Below are positions 42,428-55,708 of a stretch of DNA of 64,000 nucleotides, one piece after another. The translations under genes were made by a program, and so were the position numbers. The DNA is from Rhynchopus sp. YZ270_cl-10. Lineage: Eukaryota > Euglenozoa > Diplonemea > Diplonemida > Diplonemidae. The number at the start of each line of letters is the position of its first letter. Positions within the stretch are counted from its first letter, which is position 1. Where the stretch lies: the NCBI GenBank assembly GCA_964035575.1, contig OZ037874.1, positions 1,416,810 through 1,480,809 of the forward strand, written 5' to 3'. The notes beneath the pieces are model-generated. The model saw nothing but the letters and a program-made list of their open reading frames with translations, did no database searches and had not been told where the DNA came from.

Positions 42428-45400
42428 TTATTGAAAGTCCTCATCAACCGCGTCGACATCGATGGAGCAAGCCGCAGCACAGGAAGTGGCAGACGGGTGG
42501 GCGGAGGGTGCGGTGTGGCCACTTCCTGTCTGGGCGTTCATTGCTGCTGATGCGGTGGAGGAGTCGGAGGTGGACTGTGCGGCGGCGATGGGGGACTCTT
42601 CATCGCTCTCCATCATCACCTCTGCGGCAGTGTAGCGTCGTCCGAAAGGGGATGTGGGCTCAGCAGAACAGGAAGTGGCAGACGGGTGGGCGGAGGGTGC
42701 TGTGTGGCCACTTCCTGTCTGCGATGTTGTAGCGGGTGCCGTGGTGGCATCGACCCCATCTGGGTCTCGCCCTCGGGACCCTGGATCCAAAGCTAGCGAC
42801 ACCGTCACCGTAGGGTCCCAATCATTCGCCCTATCCCGAAAGCTCGAGTCGCTCATTGCCCTGTTGAGGCAGTCCAGTGTGGACCGGATCTTCTTCTTTG
42901 CCGCCTCGGGAGCCTCCCAATTCAGCGCCTTCCAGGTGTGGAGCCATTCCCGAAACGCCCAGAAGCACCCCTCTGTGCCGAGTCGCGTATCCACCGCCCC
43001 TTGCCTGTGGTGGAAGGCCTCCACCCACTGCTGGACGTTCCGCATCACCGGCTGCCCCATTGACAGGCAGGGGTAGAAACCCCCTTTCGACACCGTGTAC
43101 CCCCACTGCAGCTTCCGTGCGATCTCCTCCACCTTCTGCCGCGCTTCGCCCTCCACATCGTCCAGGCGAAAAGAGTCCGTCGGGGTCTCAGCGTCCGCCT
43201 TCGGGTTCTCGACCGCGGGGGTGGACTGCCTGGCCTTACGCACCCTGTTGTCCCGTTCTGTCGTCACCCTGGCCTGGGAGACCCCCTTCCTACGAGTCTG
43301 TGTGTCCCCGAGCTCGATACCCTGCTTTGCGGTACCTGGTTTCGCGGTTCCAGGCTTCTTGTCCTCCCCAGTGGACGGAGCAGCACGCGGCAGGAAGGCC
43401 TGAGGGAGGAGACAGGACGCAGTGCACAGCTTGGAGAAAGCCATGTCCTCCTCATCCCTCAAATCGCCATGCGAGCGTTCAGCGTCCCTCAGCAGCAAAA
43501 GACACCGCTCAGACGTGGCGTGCAGGAGGATGGTCTCCCGTCCCTGCATGGACTCTTCGTTGCCGATGTTGCGGCGCCCCTCAGCCTCCTGTTCCTCGCA
43601 CGAGGCAAACCCTAACCGGAACCTCTGACGGCTCTCCTCTCTCCTCTGCGATGCAGTGAGGCTCTGGGCTTGCCTTCGGTTCAAGGCACCTGCCTTCGTC
43701 AGCTCACTCGTCTTCGCCGATCCAGGCTGCGCTCCAGCGGGGCTGCGGACACCCATCGCCTTCTCCTGCATCGTCTCACGTCGCTGCTCCGACGATTTGG
43801 CCTTAGCAGAAACGAAGCGAGATGCACTCTCGGATCTGGCCCGGCGCAAGAGGACCTCCGTAGCCTCCCGTTCCTGCTTCTGGCGTTCCTCCGACAACCT
43901 CCTCCGCTCTGCCGACCGCCGGCGCAACTCTTCCCCCTCCTCTGGTGGGACGTCTCCCTCAACCCCACCCTCGAAACCCGATTCCCTATCCTCAGGTTCC
44001 GCGGCAAAGCAGGGTGGCGTCACCGGCTGGGGGGAAGCATCGGTCTCGTGCATGTCTTGCATCAATGTGTCAGCCTGCTCCCAATCTCCTCGAGAAGAGG
44101 GCGGCATAGGAGGAGTCTCATCATGGGGTGCAGGGTGACGGACCGGTGTCTCTCCTGTCTGAGCCTCCGCGGCAGAAGAAGGTACTTGTTGCTCCTGGGG
44201 AGTCGATTGAGGGATATCGGTCTCAGAGGTCTCCTCCATCTTCACCTGCACCTCCGAAGCCTGTTGATTTGCGAGCGCCAGCATATCCTCCGCCTCCTCC
44301 CTTGCGCACTCCTCCTTGAGGTGCTCCAGGGCGTTGCGTCGCTCCTCCGCAGACTCGCCGACCGCTAGAGCCTCATTCCTCTTGAAGCACACCTTCAACT
44401 CCGTCCGCACTGCCCACCATTGTCTCACCACAGTGGTCTCAGCTGCGTGCACCCGCGCCAAAGCCAGAGGATCAGGCGTGTTTCCGTCCAGAGGGTTCTC
44501 GTAGGCTCGAATTCCTTGGGGGCCTGCCGGATGGGAATCCATGGGAACAGAGGGACCTGAGCACTTCGCCCCAACAGCGCACGTCAAGCAGCTGGTGGTG
44601 CAGCAGCACGTGCAACTCATAAAGCTGTCATCCGCAGAAGCGCCCTCTACTTTGCACATCCCGCAGCGGAAAGACCCAGTGAAGAGTTTCCAAGCACATG
44701 GCCCACCCGATGAAGAATGCCTCTGGACCTCACAGAAGGCCTGTGCCGTGTCCGCGTTCAGGATGAAACGCTCAAAGTGACCCGACACAACTCCGGTGTA
44801 CGTCAGTCCTATAACTCCACAGGAAACCCCCCTCGGCGCTATCACATGTGGGCAGGAACCCGGATTCGCGGAGCCGTGTAGCGGGGCGCAGAACAAAACA
44901 AAAGTCACGTTTAAAGCCCTGCTGAGGCCGCTCACCAGCAGTAGATCCCCCCATGTGCTGGGGTCTGTGCACCCTGCCTGAAGCTTCCGCATGGCCCACG
45001 ACCTGTGGCCTCCCGTCAGCGAGCGCAAGTCACTGTCACGTAGAACCTGCGCAACAGCAATCTGTCTCAGCGTCGCGCTCGAGATACGGGCCGACGACGG
45101 GAAGGACGCTGACACTGCGTCGAAGAGGCAATCCCCAATGGTGAAGGGGTCCCTGGCTCGAGCGCCCATCAGCTCCAGCAGTCTTTCCCACGGGATGTCG
45201 CTGAAGAAGAGGGAGGTGGCGCTGACGTTCGTGTTCTGCGCCAGGTGACGGACGTGCTGCAGGAAAACATCTCCGCTGTCGTCCATGCGGGCATCCGTCG
45301 TCGGTTCAGAAGATGGGATAGGGGGTGATCTGGACCTCTCAGCCCCCTTCTGGTGAGTGCGAGCTGAGGGATGACACTCCTCCTCTGCCCCCTCCATATT

Positions 45401-45763
45401 GACGTCCTCTGGGCAATGAGAATCTCCCTCTTCCTTCACCTCCTCCATCTGGACATCCTCTGAGCGGGCCCCCTGGGGATCTGGAGGTGAGTGTGTGTCC
45501 GAAGAGTCTCCACGTTTGTTCCCTCGGAGGATGTCCACCAGACCGGCCTGAGATGCCGGGCAAAAAGGGGAGTCACGCGCACACCCGACGCACACCTTCC
45601 TACCACAGCCCTCGGTACACTTGTAGTGTGTCTCGCCTGAGTCAAAGGGGCTAAAGCACCGCCTGCACTGGTCGAAAACCACACCGGGTGCTGGCACGGT
45701 CGGAACTCGGTCCATCATCACGTCTGACTTGCATCGAGACTTCGGGGCAGGCGTGGGCTCCAT
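42428..45763 (-). CDS. OTU-like cysteine protease with two zinc fingers
   Basis: The ATG at 45763 (MEPTPAPKSRC) gives 1,111 residues. A Cys/His finger (CRRCFSPF...HYKC...CGRKVCVGC, ~35-68) precedes an OTU-like domain at ~200-335, with the Cys motif TIGDCLFDAV (Cys ~212) and a His in GVVSGHFERFIL (~329). A second Cys cluster (CGMC...CTCCCTTSCLTC) lies at ~368-402. The remainder is charged, with coiled-coil stretches, a Trp-rich patch (~925-985: WVEAFHHRQG, FREWLHTWKALNW) and two copies of QTGSGHTAPSAHPSATSC at the end. OTU enzymes remove ubiquitin. OTU domains also occur in proteins of several transposon classes, and the odd strand and repeat-rich 3' side make a mobile origin possible, although no reverse transcriptase or transposase is linked. 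AATAAA follows the stop on the coding strand. Confidence 0.75.
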   Translation of the reverse strand: MEPTPAPKSRCKSDVMMDRVPTVPAPGVVFDQCRRCFSPFDSGETHYKCTEGCGRKVCVGCARDSPFCPASQAGLVDILRGNKRGDSSDTHSPPDPQGARSEDVQMEEVKEEGDSHCPEDVNMEGAEEECHPSARTHQKGAERSRSPPIPSSEPTTDARMDDSGDVFLQHVRHLAQNTNVSATSLFFSDIPWERLLELMGARARDPFTIGDCLFDAVSASFPSSARISSATLRQIAVAQVLRDSDLRSLTGGHRSWAMRKLQAGCTDPSTWGDLLLVSGLSRALNVTFVLFCAPLHGSANPGSCPHVIAPRGVSCGVIGLTYTGVVSGHFERFILNADTAQAFCEVQRHSSSGGPCAWKLFTGSFRCGMCKVEGASADDSFMSCTCCCTTSCLTCAVGAKCSGPSVPMDSHPAGPQGIRAYENPLDGNTPDPLALARVHAAETTVVRQWWAVRTELKVCFKRNEALAVGESAEERRNALEHLKEECAREEAEDMLALANQQASEVQVKMEETSETDIPQSTPQEQQVPSSAAEAQTGETPVRHPAPHDETPPMPPSSRGDWEQADTLMQDMHETDASPQPVTPPCFAAEPEDRESGFEGGVEGDVPPEEGEELRRRSAERRRLSEERQKQEREATEVLLRRARSESASRFVSAKAKSSEQRRETMQEKAMGVRSPAGAQPGSAKTSELTKAGALNRRQAQSLTASQRREESRQRFRLGFASCEEQEAEGRRNIGNEESMQGRETILLHATSERCLLLLRDAERSHGDLRDEEDMAFSKLCTASCLLPQAFLPRAAPSTGEDKKPGTAKPGTAKQGIELGDTQTRRKGVSQARVTTERDNRVRKARQSTPAVENPKADAETPTDSFRLDDVEGEARQKVEEIARKLQWGYTVSKGGFYPCLSMGQPVMRNVQQWVEAFHHRQGAVDTRLGTEGCFWAFREWLHTWKALNWEAPEAAKKKIRSTLDCLNRAMSDSSFRDRANDWDPTVTVSLALDPGSRGRDPDGVDATTAPATTSQTGSGHTAPSAHPSATSCSAEPTSPFGRRYTAAEVMMESDEESPIAAAQSTSDSSTASAAMNAQTGSGHTAPSAHPSATSCAAACSIDVDAVDEDFQ

Positions 45764-45781
45764 ACTAAGGATTTCACTCAG

Positions 45782-47733
<1,952 letters not shown>

Positions 47734-47918
47734 ATTTCTGGAAAAAACAGCTATTTTTTTTTGAGACAATTTTGAACATTTTATTTTTATTCACGCAAAG
47801 AGACGCAGTGCAACGTCCTGCTTTCCGCCCACAAAAGGAGCGGAAACGGCAAAGCTTCTGTGTTAACCTTTCAAGCATATTTTCATTATCTTCCACCTGA
47901 TTTGCAAAAAACGGCAAA

Positions 47919-48070
47919 CCCTCCCAACGCCTCCCAACGCCCTCCCAACACCTCCCAACGCCTCCCAACACCTCCCAACACCTCCCAACACCTCCCAACA
48001 CCTCCCAACACCTCCCAACACCTCCCAACACCTCCCAACACCTCCCAACACCTCCCAACACCTCCCAACA
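47919..48070 (+). repeat. 10-bp tandem array (CCTCCCAACA)
   Basis: About 15 units, the first few with G in place of the final A. A short related array lies at 49308-49370, so the two bracket the TGTAC-type arrays. Confidence 0.95.
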
Positions 48071-48256
48071 CCCCTCCAATTTAGCCCGAATTTTGGGAAT
48101 TTTTTTTTTGAGGGTGTTCTGTACCCCCTTCTGGAGGGGGTTCCAGGGTGGGGTCCCGGTTCCAAAGTCAAACAAAAAAATAGTGGTGGAAATTTGGGAA
48201 AAATGTATTAATTTAGATGCCCCCAAGGGAAAATCCCGACCTCTGGTGCTGTACTG

Positions 48257-48446
48257 CTACTGTGTACTGTGTACTGTGTACTGTGTACTGTGTACTGTGT
48301 ACTGTGTACTGTGTACTGTGTACTGTGTACTGTGTACTGTGTACTGTGTACTGTGTACTGTGTACTGTGTACTGTGTACTGTGTACTGTGTACTGTGTAC
48401 TGTGTACTGTGTACTGTGTACTGTGTACTGTGTACTGTGTACTGTG
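48257..48446 (+). repeat. 7-bp tandem array (TGTGTAC)
   Basis: About 27 nearly perfect units. Confidence 0.95.
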
Positions 48447-48470
48447 CCGAAATTGACCAAAAACGAGAAC

Positions 48471-48766
48471 TGTACTGTACTGTACTGTACTGTACTGTAC
48501 TGTACTGTACTGTACTGTACTGTACTGTACTGTACTGTACTGTACTGTACTGTACTGTACTGTACTGTACTGTACTGTACTGTACTGTACTGTACTGTAC
48601 TGTACTGTACTGTACTGTACTGTACTGTACTGTACTGTACTGTACTGTACTGTACTGTACTGTACTGTACTGTACTGTACTGTACTGTACTGTACTGTAC
48701 TGTACTGTACTGTACTGTACTGTACTGTACTGTACTGTACTGTACTGTACTGTACTGTACTGTACT
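48471..48766 (+). repeat. 5-bp tandem array (TGTAC)
   Basis: About 59 perfect units. A 24-bp unique linker separates it from the 7-bp array. Confidence 0.97.
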
Positions 48767-48780
48767 GAACTCCCAATCCC

Positions 48781-49144
48781 CTGTGTATACTGTGTATACT
48801 GTGTATACTGTGTATACTGTGTATACTGTGTATACTGTGTATACTGTGTATACTGTGTATACTGTGTATACTGTGTACACTGTGTATACTGTGTATACTG
48901 TGTATACTGTGTATACTGTGTATACTGTGTATACTGTGTATACTGTGTATACTGTGTATACTGTGTATACTGTGTATACTGTGTATACTGTGTATACTGT
49001 GTATACTGTGTATACTGTGTATACTGTGTATACTGTGTATACTGTGTATACTGTGTATACTGTGTATACTGTGTATACTGTGTATACTGTGTATACTGTG
49101 TATACTGTGTATACTGTGTATACTGTGTATACTGTGTATACTGT
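48781..49144 (+). repeat. 9-bp tandem array (TGTGTATAC)
   Basis: About 40 units with a single visible variant (TGTGTACAC near 48875). The variant matches the 7-bp array motif, hinting at a shared origin. Confidence 0.96.
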
Positions 49145-49307
49145 GCAGTGTAAGAAAATTGATCACGTATGTACTCAGAACTTGTCCATTTCGGCAAATT
49201 GACCCCACCACAGCGAGGACGGATTCCGGAAATGACAATGCAGGTGTTTAAAAACTTCACCAACGAGAAAAAGGCTCACGCCGGTGGGAAAAAAAGTGTC
49301 TCACCTC

Positions 49308-49370
49308 CCAACGCCCCCCAACGCCCCCCAACGCCTCCCAACACCTCCCAACACCTCCCAACACCCAGCT
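49308..49370 (+). repeat. Short CCTCCCAACA-type array
   Basis: Units change from CCCCCCAACG to CCTCCCAACA across the array. Confidence 0.9.
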
Positions 49371-49434
49371 AATTCAGGTGGATCTTCTTCGTGATGCCTT
49401 ATTTTTTTTTTTCTTCCTTCTCCAACTTATTTTT

Positions 49435-49490
49435 GTGCCTGCCGTCCGCTGATTTGAACGGTGAAGCGTTTGCACTTTCGACTTTCCCCC
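49435..49490 (+). repeat. Recurrent intergenic motif 3, copy 1
   Basis: GCCTGCCGTCCGC, a spacer, then GAAGCGTTTGCACTTTCGAC and a pyrimidine tail. It resembles 54298 and 57309. Confidence 0.5.
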
Positions 49491-49902
49491 TCCTGCTTTT
49501 TTTGTCAAAATAAAAAAGGGATTTATGTTTTTTTGTACCAGTAGAGTGATTATATGCTATGTGTTTATTACGATAGGGTAGGCGAAAAGGGAGTGCAGTT
49601 TTTGAATCGTTAAAAAAAGGGAGGGAAACTGTTACGCGTGACAGCTCTTTGGGGTTATCTATGAACGGGGAGAGTTTTTTTTTTTTTTTTTTGCTAGCTC
49701 TGTGTATGCAGTAGCGTCTCACAAGGCTCTCACAAAAGCTCTCACAAAGCTCTCACAACCTGTTGCGTGTCTCACGGAGACGATCATAGATCACCCATTC
49801 TTTGAAATATAGTTCCTCTTTTTTTGCCACTCATGGTTGGTGCTTTATTGTCACATTGTCTGCAGTCAGGTATTGCGTGCCATCTATTTTTTTTTTTTTT
49901 TG

Positions 49903-52900
49903 CGTGTTTTCAGGGTCCTCAACCGTAGACAAAGTCTGGCCACAGATTTGTCTAAGTTAAAAAAAAAGGCTAAAAAAAAATTTTCGCGCTCCGCGCGAAA
50001 AGGTCCTGTACAAAGCTAAAAATTGGGGGCTTTTTTTTTTTGTGTTGCTTTTTCGAAACTCGTTAAGTGGTCTTTTCATTTCAATAGAAGAGTTCGACAA
50101 ATGAACAATCACACCCCACCCCACCCCTTCGCCCCACCCGTACCCCTAACCCCATTGTCCCCCCAACCTGATAAGCATCACACAGAAACTCTAACCTTCT
50201 TTCTTTTAAAGGCTTCAAAAATCCTTTGGATTTGGTCAGGCGTAAATTTATTCTCATTTGTCTCTGCCTGTTTGCACATAAGAATGCATAGCAGACTTGA
50301 ATCCAGCAGTTTGTTTCTGTAGCTATTCTTGACGTACTTCATGCCGTTGAAGCAGCGCTCGTCTTCAACTGATGTGACGGGGATTGACAACCCAAGCAAA
50401 ACAAGATCCCTCATAATGGGGTAGGCGTCTCCTGCGGAACTTGTCAAGAATGTTGCGATCAGGTCCGAAGTGTCCTTTGTTGTAGTTCTCTTCGACAAAA
50501 CGTCCACCAGGATCCTCCATTCTTTCACAGCTACAGCTTTCTTTGTCTCCAGACTGTTCAGTTCTGGCGACTCCTCAACGAACGGCGTCGTGTCCACGCT
50601 CAGTAACGGCGTTGTTTGAGTGCGCGATATCACAGTATGCTCCGTCTTGGAGTACTCTGGTCTCCCACGCGTCTTCTCGCCCACAACATCGTACTTTTTG
50701 TACTCGAGTGTATGCAGCTCAGTAAATTCCTCGATGAGCTTCTTCACCTCGGTGTTTCCGTAGATCGCCAGCCCGTCCGCGTTAGCAGGGAGGTTGCGGA
50801 TGTCGAATACTGAGAAGCATCTCACAATGTCCATGTTCACGAATCGTTCACTGAGGCACTTCAGCAGCTCCTTGAGGTATGGCTTGCAGACCGTGTCGTG
50901 ATGAATCGCAAAGTTCCGACGGGAAAGTTTTGTACCGTGGCATTGATTATACCTCGGTACCCATTCTGGGTAGAACGGGAACATGTTCGGGTTGGTTTCA
51001 AGCAACGACAATGACGCAACACATTTGTCGATGTGTTGCGTTTGCGATGTTTGCGGGTGAGCAGGTTTGTGTTCCTGCTCTGGAGCGACGTCGACAGCAC
51101 GTTCAACTCGTCCAGGACCACCGTCATGAAGGACAACGTTGCAAAAAAACCGGGCTCTTTGATGTGCTGCGCGATGAACGGTGCTTCCACGTCGCCGGCC
51201 TCTCCAAGCTTGCACAGGGCGCTGTGCACGGCGGGGTACTCCTTGCGGACGGTGCTGCAACACCTGCCGTTGGTGAGCCACCGGGTGTCACCCGGCTTTG
51301 CGATGAGGATGTCACAGTACTCACACAAGTCGCGAAGTTCCTCCAGCATCTCCTCCAGGGTGTCGAGCTTAATCTTGGATCCCGAAAAAAAAACCCACAC
51401 CCACCGCAGGCCGTCGAAGAACCGGGTAATCTCCGGCGATTTCCCCTCTGCCGCTGCTTCTGGGCCACAGAGTGCGAGGGAGTGTGCGTAGCACCAGGTG
51501 AAGAGGGCGCCTGGGTTTATGTCTGCACGGATTTGTTGTTGGCAGCCCTTGTTCGAGGAACGCATTGCCGATGCGCCATCAAACGAGCATCCACTCATCT
51601 TCCCGTAGTCGAGCCCGAGCTGGTCTATCCACTTCGTCAGCAACGACGCGTAACCAGCCCCCGTCTGGTCCTTCAGCTCACCCATCATGATGAGCTTCTC
51701 GACGGGGGTGGCACCGACCATGTATCGCACGACGAAGACGAGTTGCTCCTTCTTGCTGACGTCGCGTGAGCAATCCCCCGACAGGCCCCAGAAACGGGAG
51801 GCTTTGACCTGCTTGAGGAGGTCTTCTGTCAACACCTCCGTGATGCAGGACATGATCTCTAAGACTGCACCGCAGCTGAGATAGCGTATTTGTTGTCTGA
51901 GGTATGCCTCCATGTCGGTGCACTCCAGCTTGTCTGCGAAAAAACTCAGAAACTCCTCCAAGTTAGAGTGCCCTACACCTTTGCGCGCGAGGAAAACAAT
52001 AACCTCAATGCATATTTTCAGCATTTTTTGGTTGAACTCGACTTCTTTGTCGCTGTTGGCGTGCAACGTGTGAAGCACGGTTCCATTGGAAGCCTGCAGA
52101 GCGGCAGCCTTCACGAGACGTTGGTGTTTGGGGTCGCCTGCATGCGCAGGGAGGTCTCTGGCGAGCTTGGTCTTTGCATGAGAGAAAGCACCACAATACA
52201 AGCACTTGAACTTGTCTTCACCCACCACCAACCAGGGGGAAAAACGGTTCAAATGGCCCTGCACCGTGCTCTCCCGCAGACCCATACAACCTTTCTCCTG
52301 CGCTTCGCGTTTACGTTTCAGCGTGTTGGTGGAGTCGGTGTTCGCTGGTGCGGTCGTGGTGTTCGTGAGGTTGGGATTGTTCGTGTTGGAGTGCGTGGGA
52401 CCTAAGAAGACAACATCGCCGTCAGAAGAGTACTCGTCGACATCATCGATTTCCATTGCTGCCTCGGGTTGCTCGGATGCTGCGTTGCGTCTCACTGGCA
52501 CACATTGCTCCTCCTCCTCTTCTTCGGACGTTGAATCCACGTACTTAACAGCACTCACCTGTGGAGCCATCATCACCACACGTTTCTTCACCTTCTTGCC
52601 TTGCGACACCTGGCTCTGCACAGACACGGCAGAGGCATCGCTGTCTCCCCCCTTCTCTGCTTCGTTCATGGCGAACTCATGCGCCTCCGCAACGATCGTC
52701 AGGATCGTCTTCCGCTTGCTCCCCTCCCTGTCGTCGTCCGCCAGTTTGGCGCGATCAAACTCCTTCAACCAGAGTTTGAGCACCTTGTTGGTGTCGTTCT
52801 GGTGGTTTTTAAACCCCCTCACCGTCCCCTCCGCCACAAGAAAAAGGTGAAGGGAAGCGAGCCGGGGTGTCGGACCATCGGGGATGGACTTGTACTTGCC

Positions 52901-53302
52901 TGAAGACCACAGGTCGTAGTGCGTATCCCCTTTGTTGGGTTCCACCACACGTACCACAGGTGCCGCAACAGCTCCCTTCTTGAACATGGACACGATGGTG
53001 GGCTGTGCTTTGGAGGTCTTGGCAGTGGCAGGCATTTTTGCGGATGAGTTTGTTCAATTGTAGTTAGTCTGAGGAGGTGGCTTGTGTGGGTGGGTACAAT
53101 GGGGTCCGCGCAGGTGAGGACTGAGGGAGTCTTGAGGGAACTCATTTTTTTTTTTTGTTTTCAGTAAAGCTTCTTCTCTTTCAAACCACCCAAAAACCCA
53201 AAACCCAGGTTTTGTCTAACTTAGACAAAGCGTTTTTCAAAAAAAAAAAAAATTGTCTAAGTTAAGGCCTAACTTAGACAGGTTGAGGACCCTGCGTGTT
53301 TT
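49903..53302 (-). mobile_element. hAT transposon with target duplications
   Basis: Terminal inverted repeats CAGGGTCCTCAACC at 49911 and its complement ending at 53294 bound a 3,384-bp element. An 8-bp target duplication, CGTGTTTT, lies at 49903-49910 and 53295-53302. Subterminal copies of TGTCTAAGTTA in both orientations lie at both ends (about 49950, 53212-53230, 53252-53280), probably transposase-binding sites. A CGCGC hairpin with a 3-base loop lies at 49981-50000. The intact ends and duplication suggest a fairly young insertion. Confidence 0.95.
50178..53035 (-). CDS. hAT transposase, interrupted by one frameshift
   Basis: Two overlapping minus-strand frames (53035-50861 and 51281-50178) make one transposase. 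The N-terminus is acidic and charged. A BED-type zinc finger (FKCLYCGAFSHAK...H) lies at ~277-310. The RNase H-like core shows SGDCSRDV (~418), GCSFDGASAM (~483), CYAHSLALC (~515) and DTRWLTNG (~583). The second frame ends in the hAT dimerisation domain (PVTSVEDERCFNGMKYVKNS). The reading passes from the first frame to the second somewhere in 51040-51080, after DELNVLSTSLQSRNTN, with no intron borders visible. This is either an inactivating indel, an assembly error or, less likely, programmed frameshifting. No second transposase gene is present. Confidence 0.9.
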
Positions 53303-54297
53303 TGAAAATGAAGCAACAAAAAAACATCCTTTCAAAAAGGTAATACAAATCATAGACAAAAAGAGTTTGTTTTCGATACATAAAGGAGACAAAGCCATAC
53401 CATTTACATCAGTAAAATACAGCATTTCCCAAAGGACTGTGGTGCATTGCAGCCAGAAGCTCTTTTTTCTTAAAAAAAGAGCTCAAACTATGCACACAGT
53501 ACTCTTGGGAAAGATAAACTTTTTCTTTTTTCTTGGTGTTTGTACCTTCAGCTTCACCTTTAAAAGGAGGCTGAGGTTCATATTACAAACCTTTTATAGT
53601 GCATGAGGGGGCACAATGCCACATTCACCTTTTTTTTTGTGCCAATTTATATCGTCTCCCATCCCCCATCCCATGTTCCTCTGTGGAGTCTATCCTCATC
53701 TGCAGTGTTCGTTTTTTGCTGGCTCGTTTTTTGTTTGGGGTAAATATAGTAAAGTGCATGTTGGTTAATTTGCGCATTTGACGTAATGAGATTGAGAGAG
53801 CGTGCATCAACGACCGAAACAAATCTCTTTTATGTCTGATACATTAAGCCAACAGATTTTTCAAAGATGTAAGGTACCACTTTAAGGTGGTGAAGGCTAT
53901 TTTTTTCGGAGAGAAAAAATGTATACTGTGTTATCGTAAAATATATGGATAACTTTTTGGGACTTTTTTCGATTTTGCCGAGAGTAAGAACATTTTCGCA
54001 TTTTACGGTCCATATCATGTACGGTTACGGTGGATGGTGCAAAAAAAAAGGGGGGGAAGAAAAGCGAGGTAGCGATAGGATCGCCTTTTGACCAGAACTG
54101 AAAAAGAACGAAAAGAAAGAAAGAAAAAAAACGGAAAAAAGAATAAAATAAATCATGCGCGCTTTCTAGCGTAGCTTTAGCCCCCCCCACTCAAATCAGT
54201 TATTCCAAATGAAGAGAAAAAAAAACCTAAAGCAAGGAAAGAGTCTGATAATAGGAAACAGACACTGAACCCTTTTATACCTTTTTCATATATTTTA

Positions 54298-54355
54298 ATG
54301 CCTGCGTCCGCCGGTGTTTTTGGTGAGGCGTTTGCGTTCCTTCAACTTTCTCTTT
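54298..54355 (+). repeat. Recurrent intergenic motif 3, copy 2
   Basis: TGCCTGCGTCCGCC, a spacer, then GAGGCGTTTGCG and TTCAACTTTCTC. Confidence 0.5.
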
Positions 54356-54883
54356 TTCTTTTTTCATTTGCCAGCTGTGAAGATGACCGAATATGAGTGT
54401 CTTTCCACTACCCAACCCCCCATTTTTTTTTTGTGAGAAATCTGTGTTCTTTCCCAATATCTCCCATTTTTTTTTTTGTTCACAACAAACAAAACAATTC
54501 TCAAATCCTCCTTTTTTCCCATTACCTCAAAGTGAACTGTTAATGTTACACATGAGGGCGAAATGGTGAACCTATCTTCCTTCCCTCTCTTGGGGTGTTC
54601 ACCATTTTATAAGATGTGTGTACGTTTGAAAGCGCATAACGAACGAAGTGTTGCAGCAGAAAGCACTTTCAATATAAACAAACATAGTAGAGTTTCATCC
54701 TCGGGTGTCTACACTAATACAACCAAAGTTTTCAAACAAAAAGAAAAAAAGCATTTTCAAACTCCCCCCAGGTAAGTTATGCCCCAAGGTGTATTTGCCA
54801 CGAGAGGTATTTGTGTTTTCGCGCCAAATTTTTCTACCCCCCCCTTTTCCTCCCGTTTTACCCAAGCGGTATTGTTTCCTTGA

Positions 54884-54930
54884 AGTCGCTAAGAGGTGGA
54901 GAGGCTTAGGTTCATCCTAACACCCTTCTT
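54884..54930 (+). repeat. Recurrent intergenic motif 1, copy 4
   Basis: GTCGCTAAGAGG, then GAGGCTTAGGTTCATCCTAA and a CTT-rich tail. The stem arms are partly conserved. Confidence 0.5.
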
Positions 54931-55124
54931 CTCTTACAGCGTTCTCTGCAAGGGCTTAAATTCATCAGGCAATCTGTTTTTTTTTTTTCTCATGTCTTTT
55001 CAAATGCTATTTTTAGAGCATTTTTTTAAAAGCGACTATCAGGTACAAGCTTAGAACCTCTTTGTGTCTTGTGTACCTGAGGTTTGGTAATTTTTCATAA
55101 AAAGTCTTTCCTCATTTTTCTTTT

Positions 55125-55165
55125 TCGGTGCCATCTGCAGAGGCGTTTGCACAAAAAATAAATGC
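55125..55165 (+). repeat. Recurrent intergenic motif 3, partial copy
   Basis: GGTGCCATCTGCAGAGGCG followed by TTTGCAC. Shorter than the other copies. Confidence 0.4.
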
Positions 55166-55663
55166 ATTTTTTTTTTCCACAGCACTGTTTCGCCCTTCCT
55201 CCCTTCCTTGGGTTCACAATAAGCCTTGCGGTCATATGGTTCTTAGCTTCTTGGCAAACAAACCACTCAATATCACACACTTCCCCCTATCTGCAAGAGC
55301 TGTGTGTTCCACGGAGAGGGGTGGGGTGATAAAATTGCTCGTCAATTTGGGGGAGTCCGCGTCCTCTTGTTCATATTTCAAATATTTTTATGCTTTCTGT
55401 TTCCCCCTTGAACGGAACCCATATCTCATATTGAGTTGAGCATGTCTTTTGCCTGCCTTGCGAGTTGTTCTTCTTGCACGGTGGCAAGTGTCTATCTTCT
55501 CCCCCCGCCACGACCGCTGCTCCCCCCGATGTTTTGCGTGTTCTCACAATCTCCGTTTTGGGTGCCCTGTGACCGCGGAGACTGTTGCTCTTTTTGCACT
55601 ATCAACTTTTTTCTGGATTTTTTTTTTTGTTTGCGTCAATTTGCTCTCATCCATTCCCTTAAA

Positions 55664-55708
55664 GGTGACTAAGCATGAGGCTGAGGATCATCTTTCAAAC
55701 TTTTTTGG
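55664..55708 (+). repeat. Recurrent intergenic motif 1, copy 5
   Basis: GGTGACTAAGCATGAGGCTG, then AGGATCATCTTTCAAACTTT. One arm base is changed. It lies 506 bp before the ATG at 56170. Confidence 0.6.

Larger units (their letters stand above)
47734..49902. other. Spacer built around simple-sequence arrays
   Basis: Five arrays occupy 47919-49370 and are listed separately. Between 49371 and 49902 lie motif 3 and T runs. No gene is supported; the long open frames through the arrays are by-products of repetition. Confidence 0.7.

Noticed and set aside
48093-49263. Tyr/Cys/Thr-rich repeat proteins on both strands
   Set aside because: They are translations of simple arrays and change repeat type at each array border.
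50178-53035. Two separate transposase genes
   Set aside because: The two frames carry complementary parts of one hAT transposase and lie between a single pair of terminal repeats.
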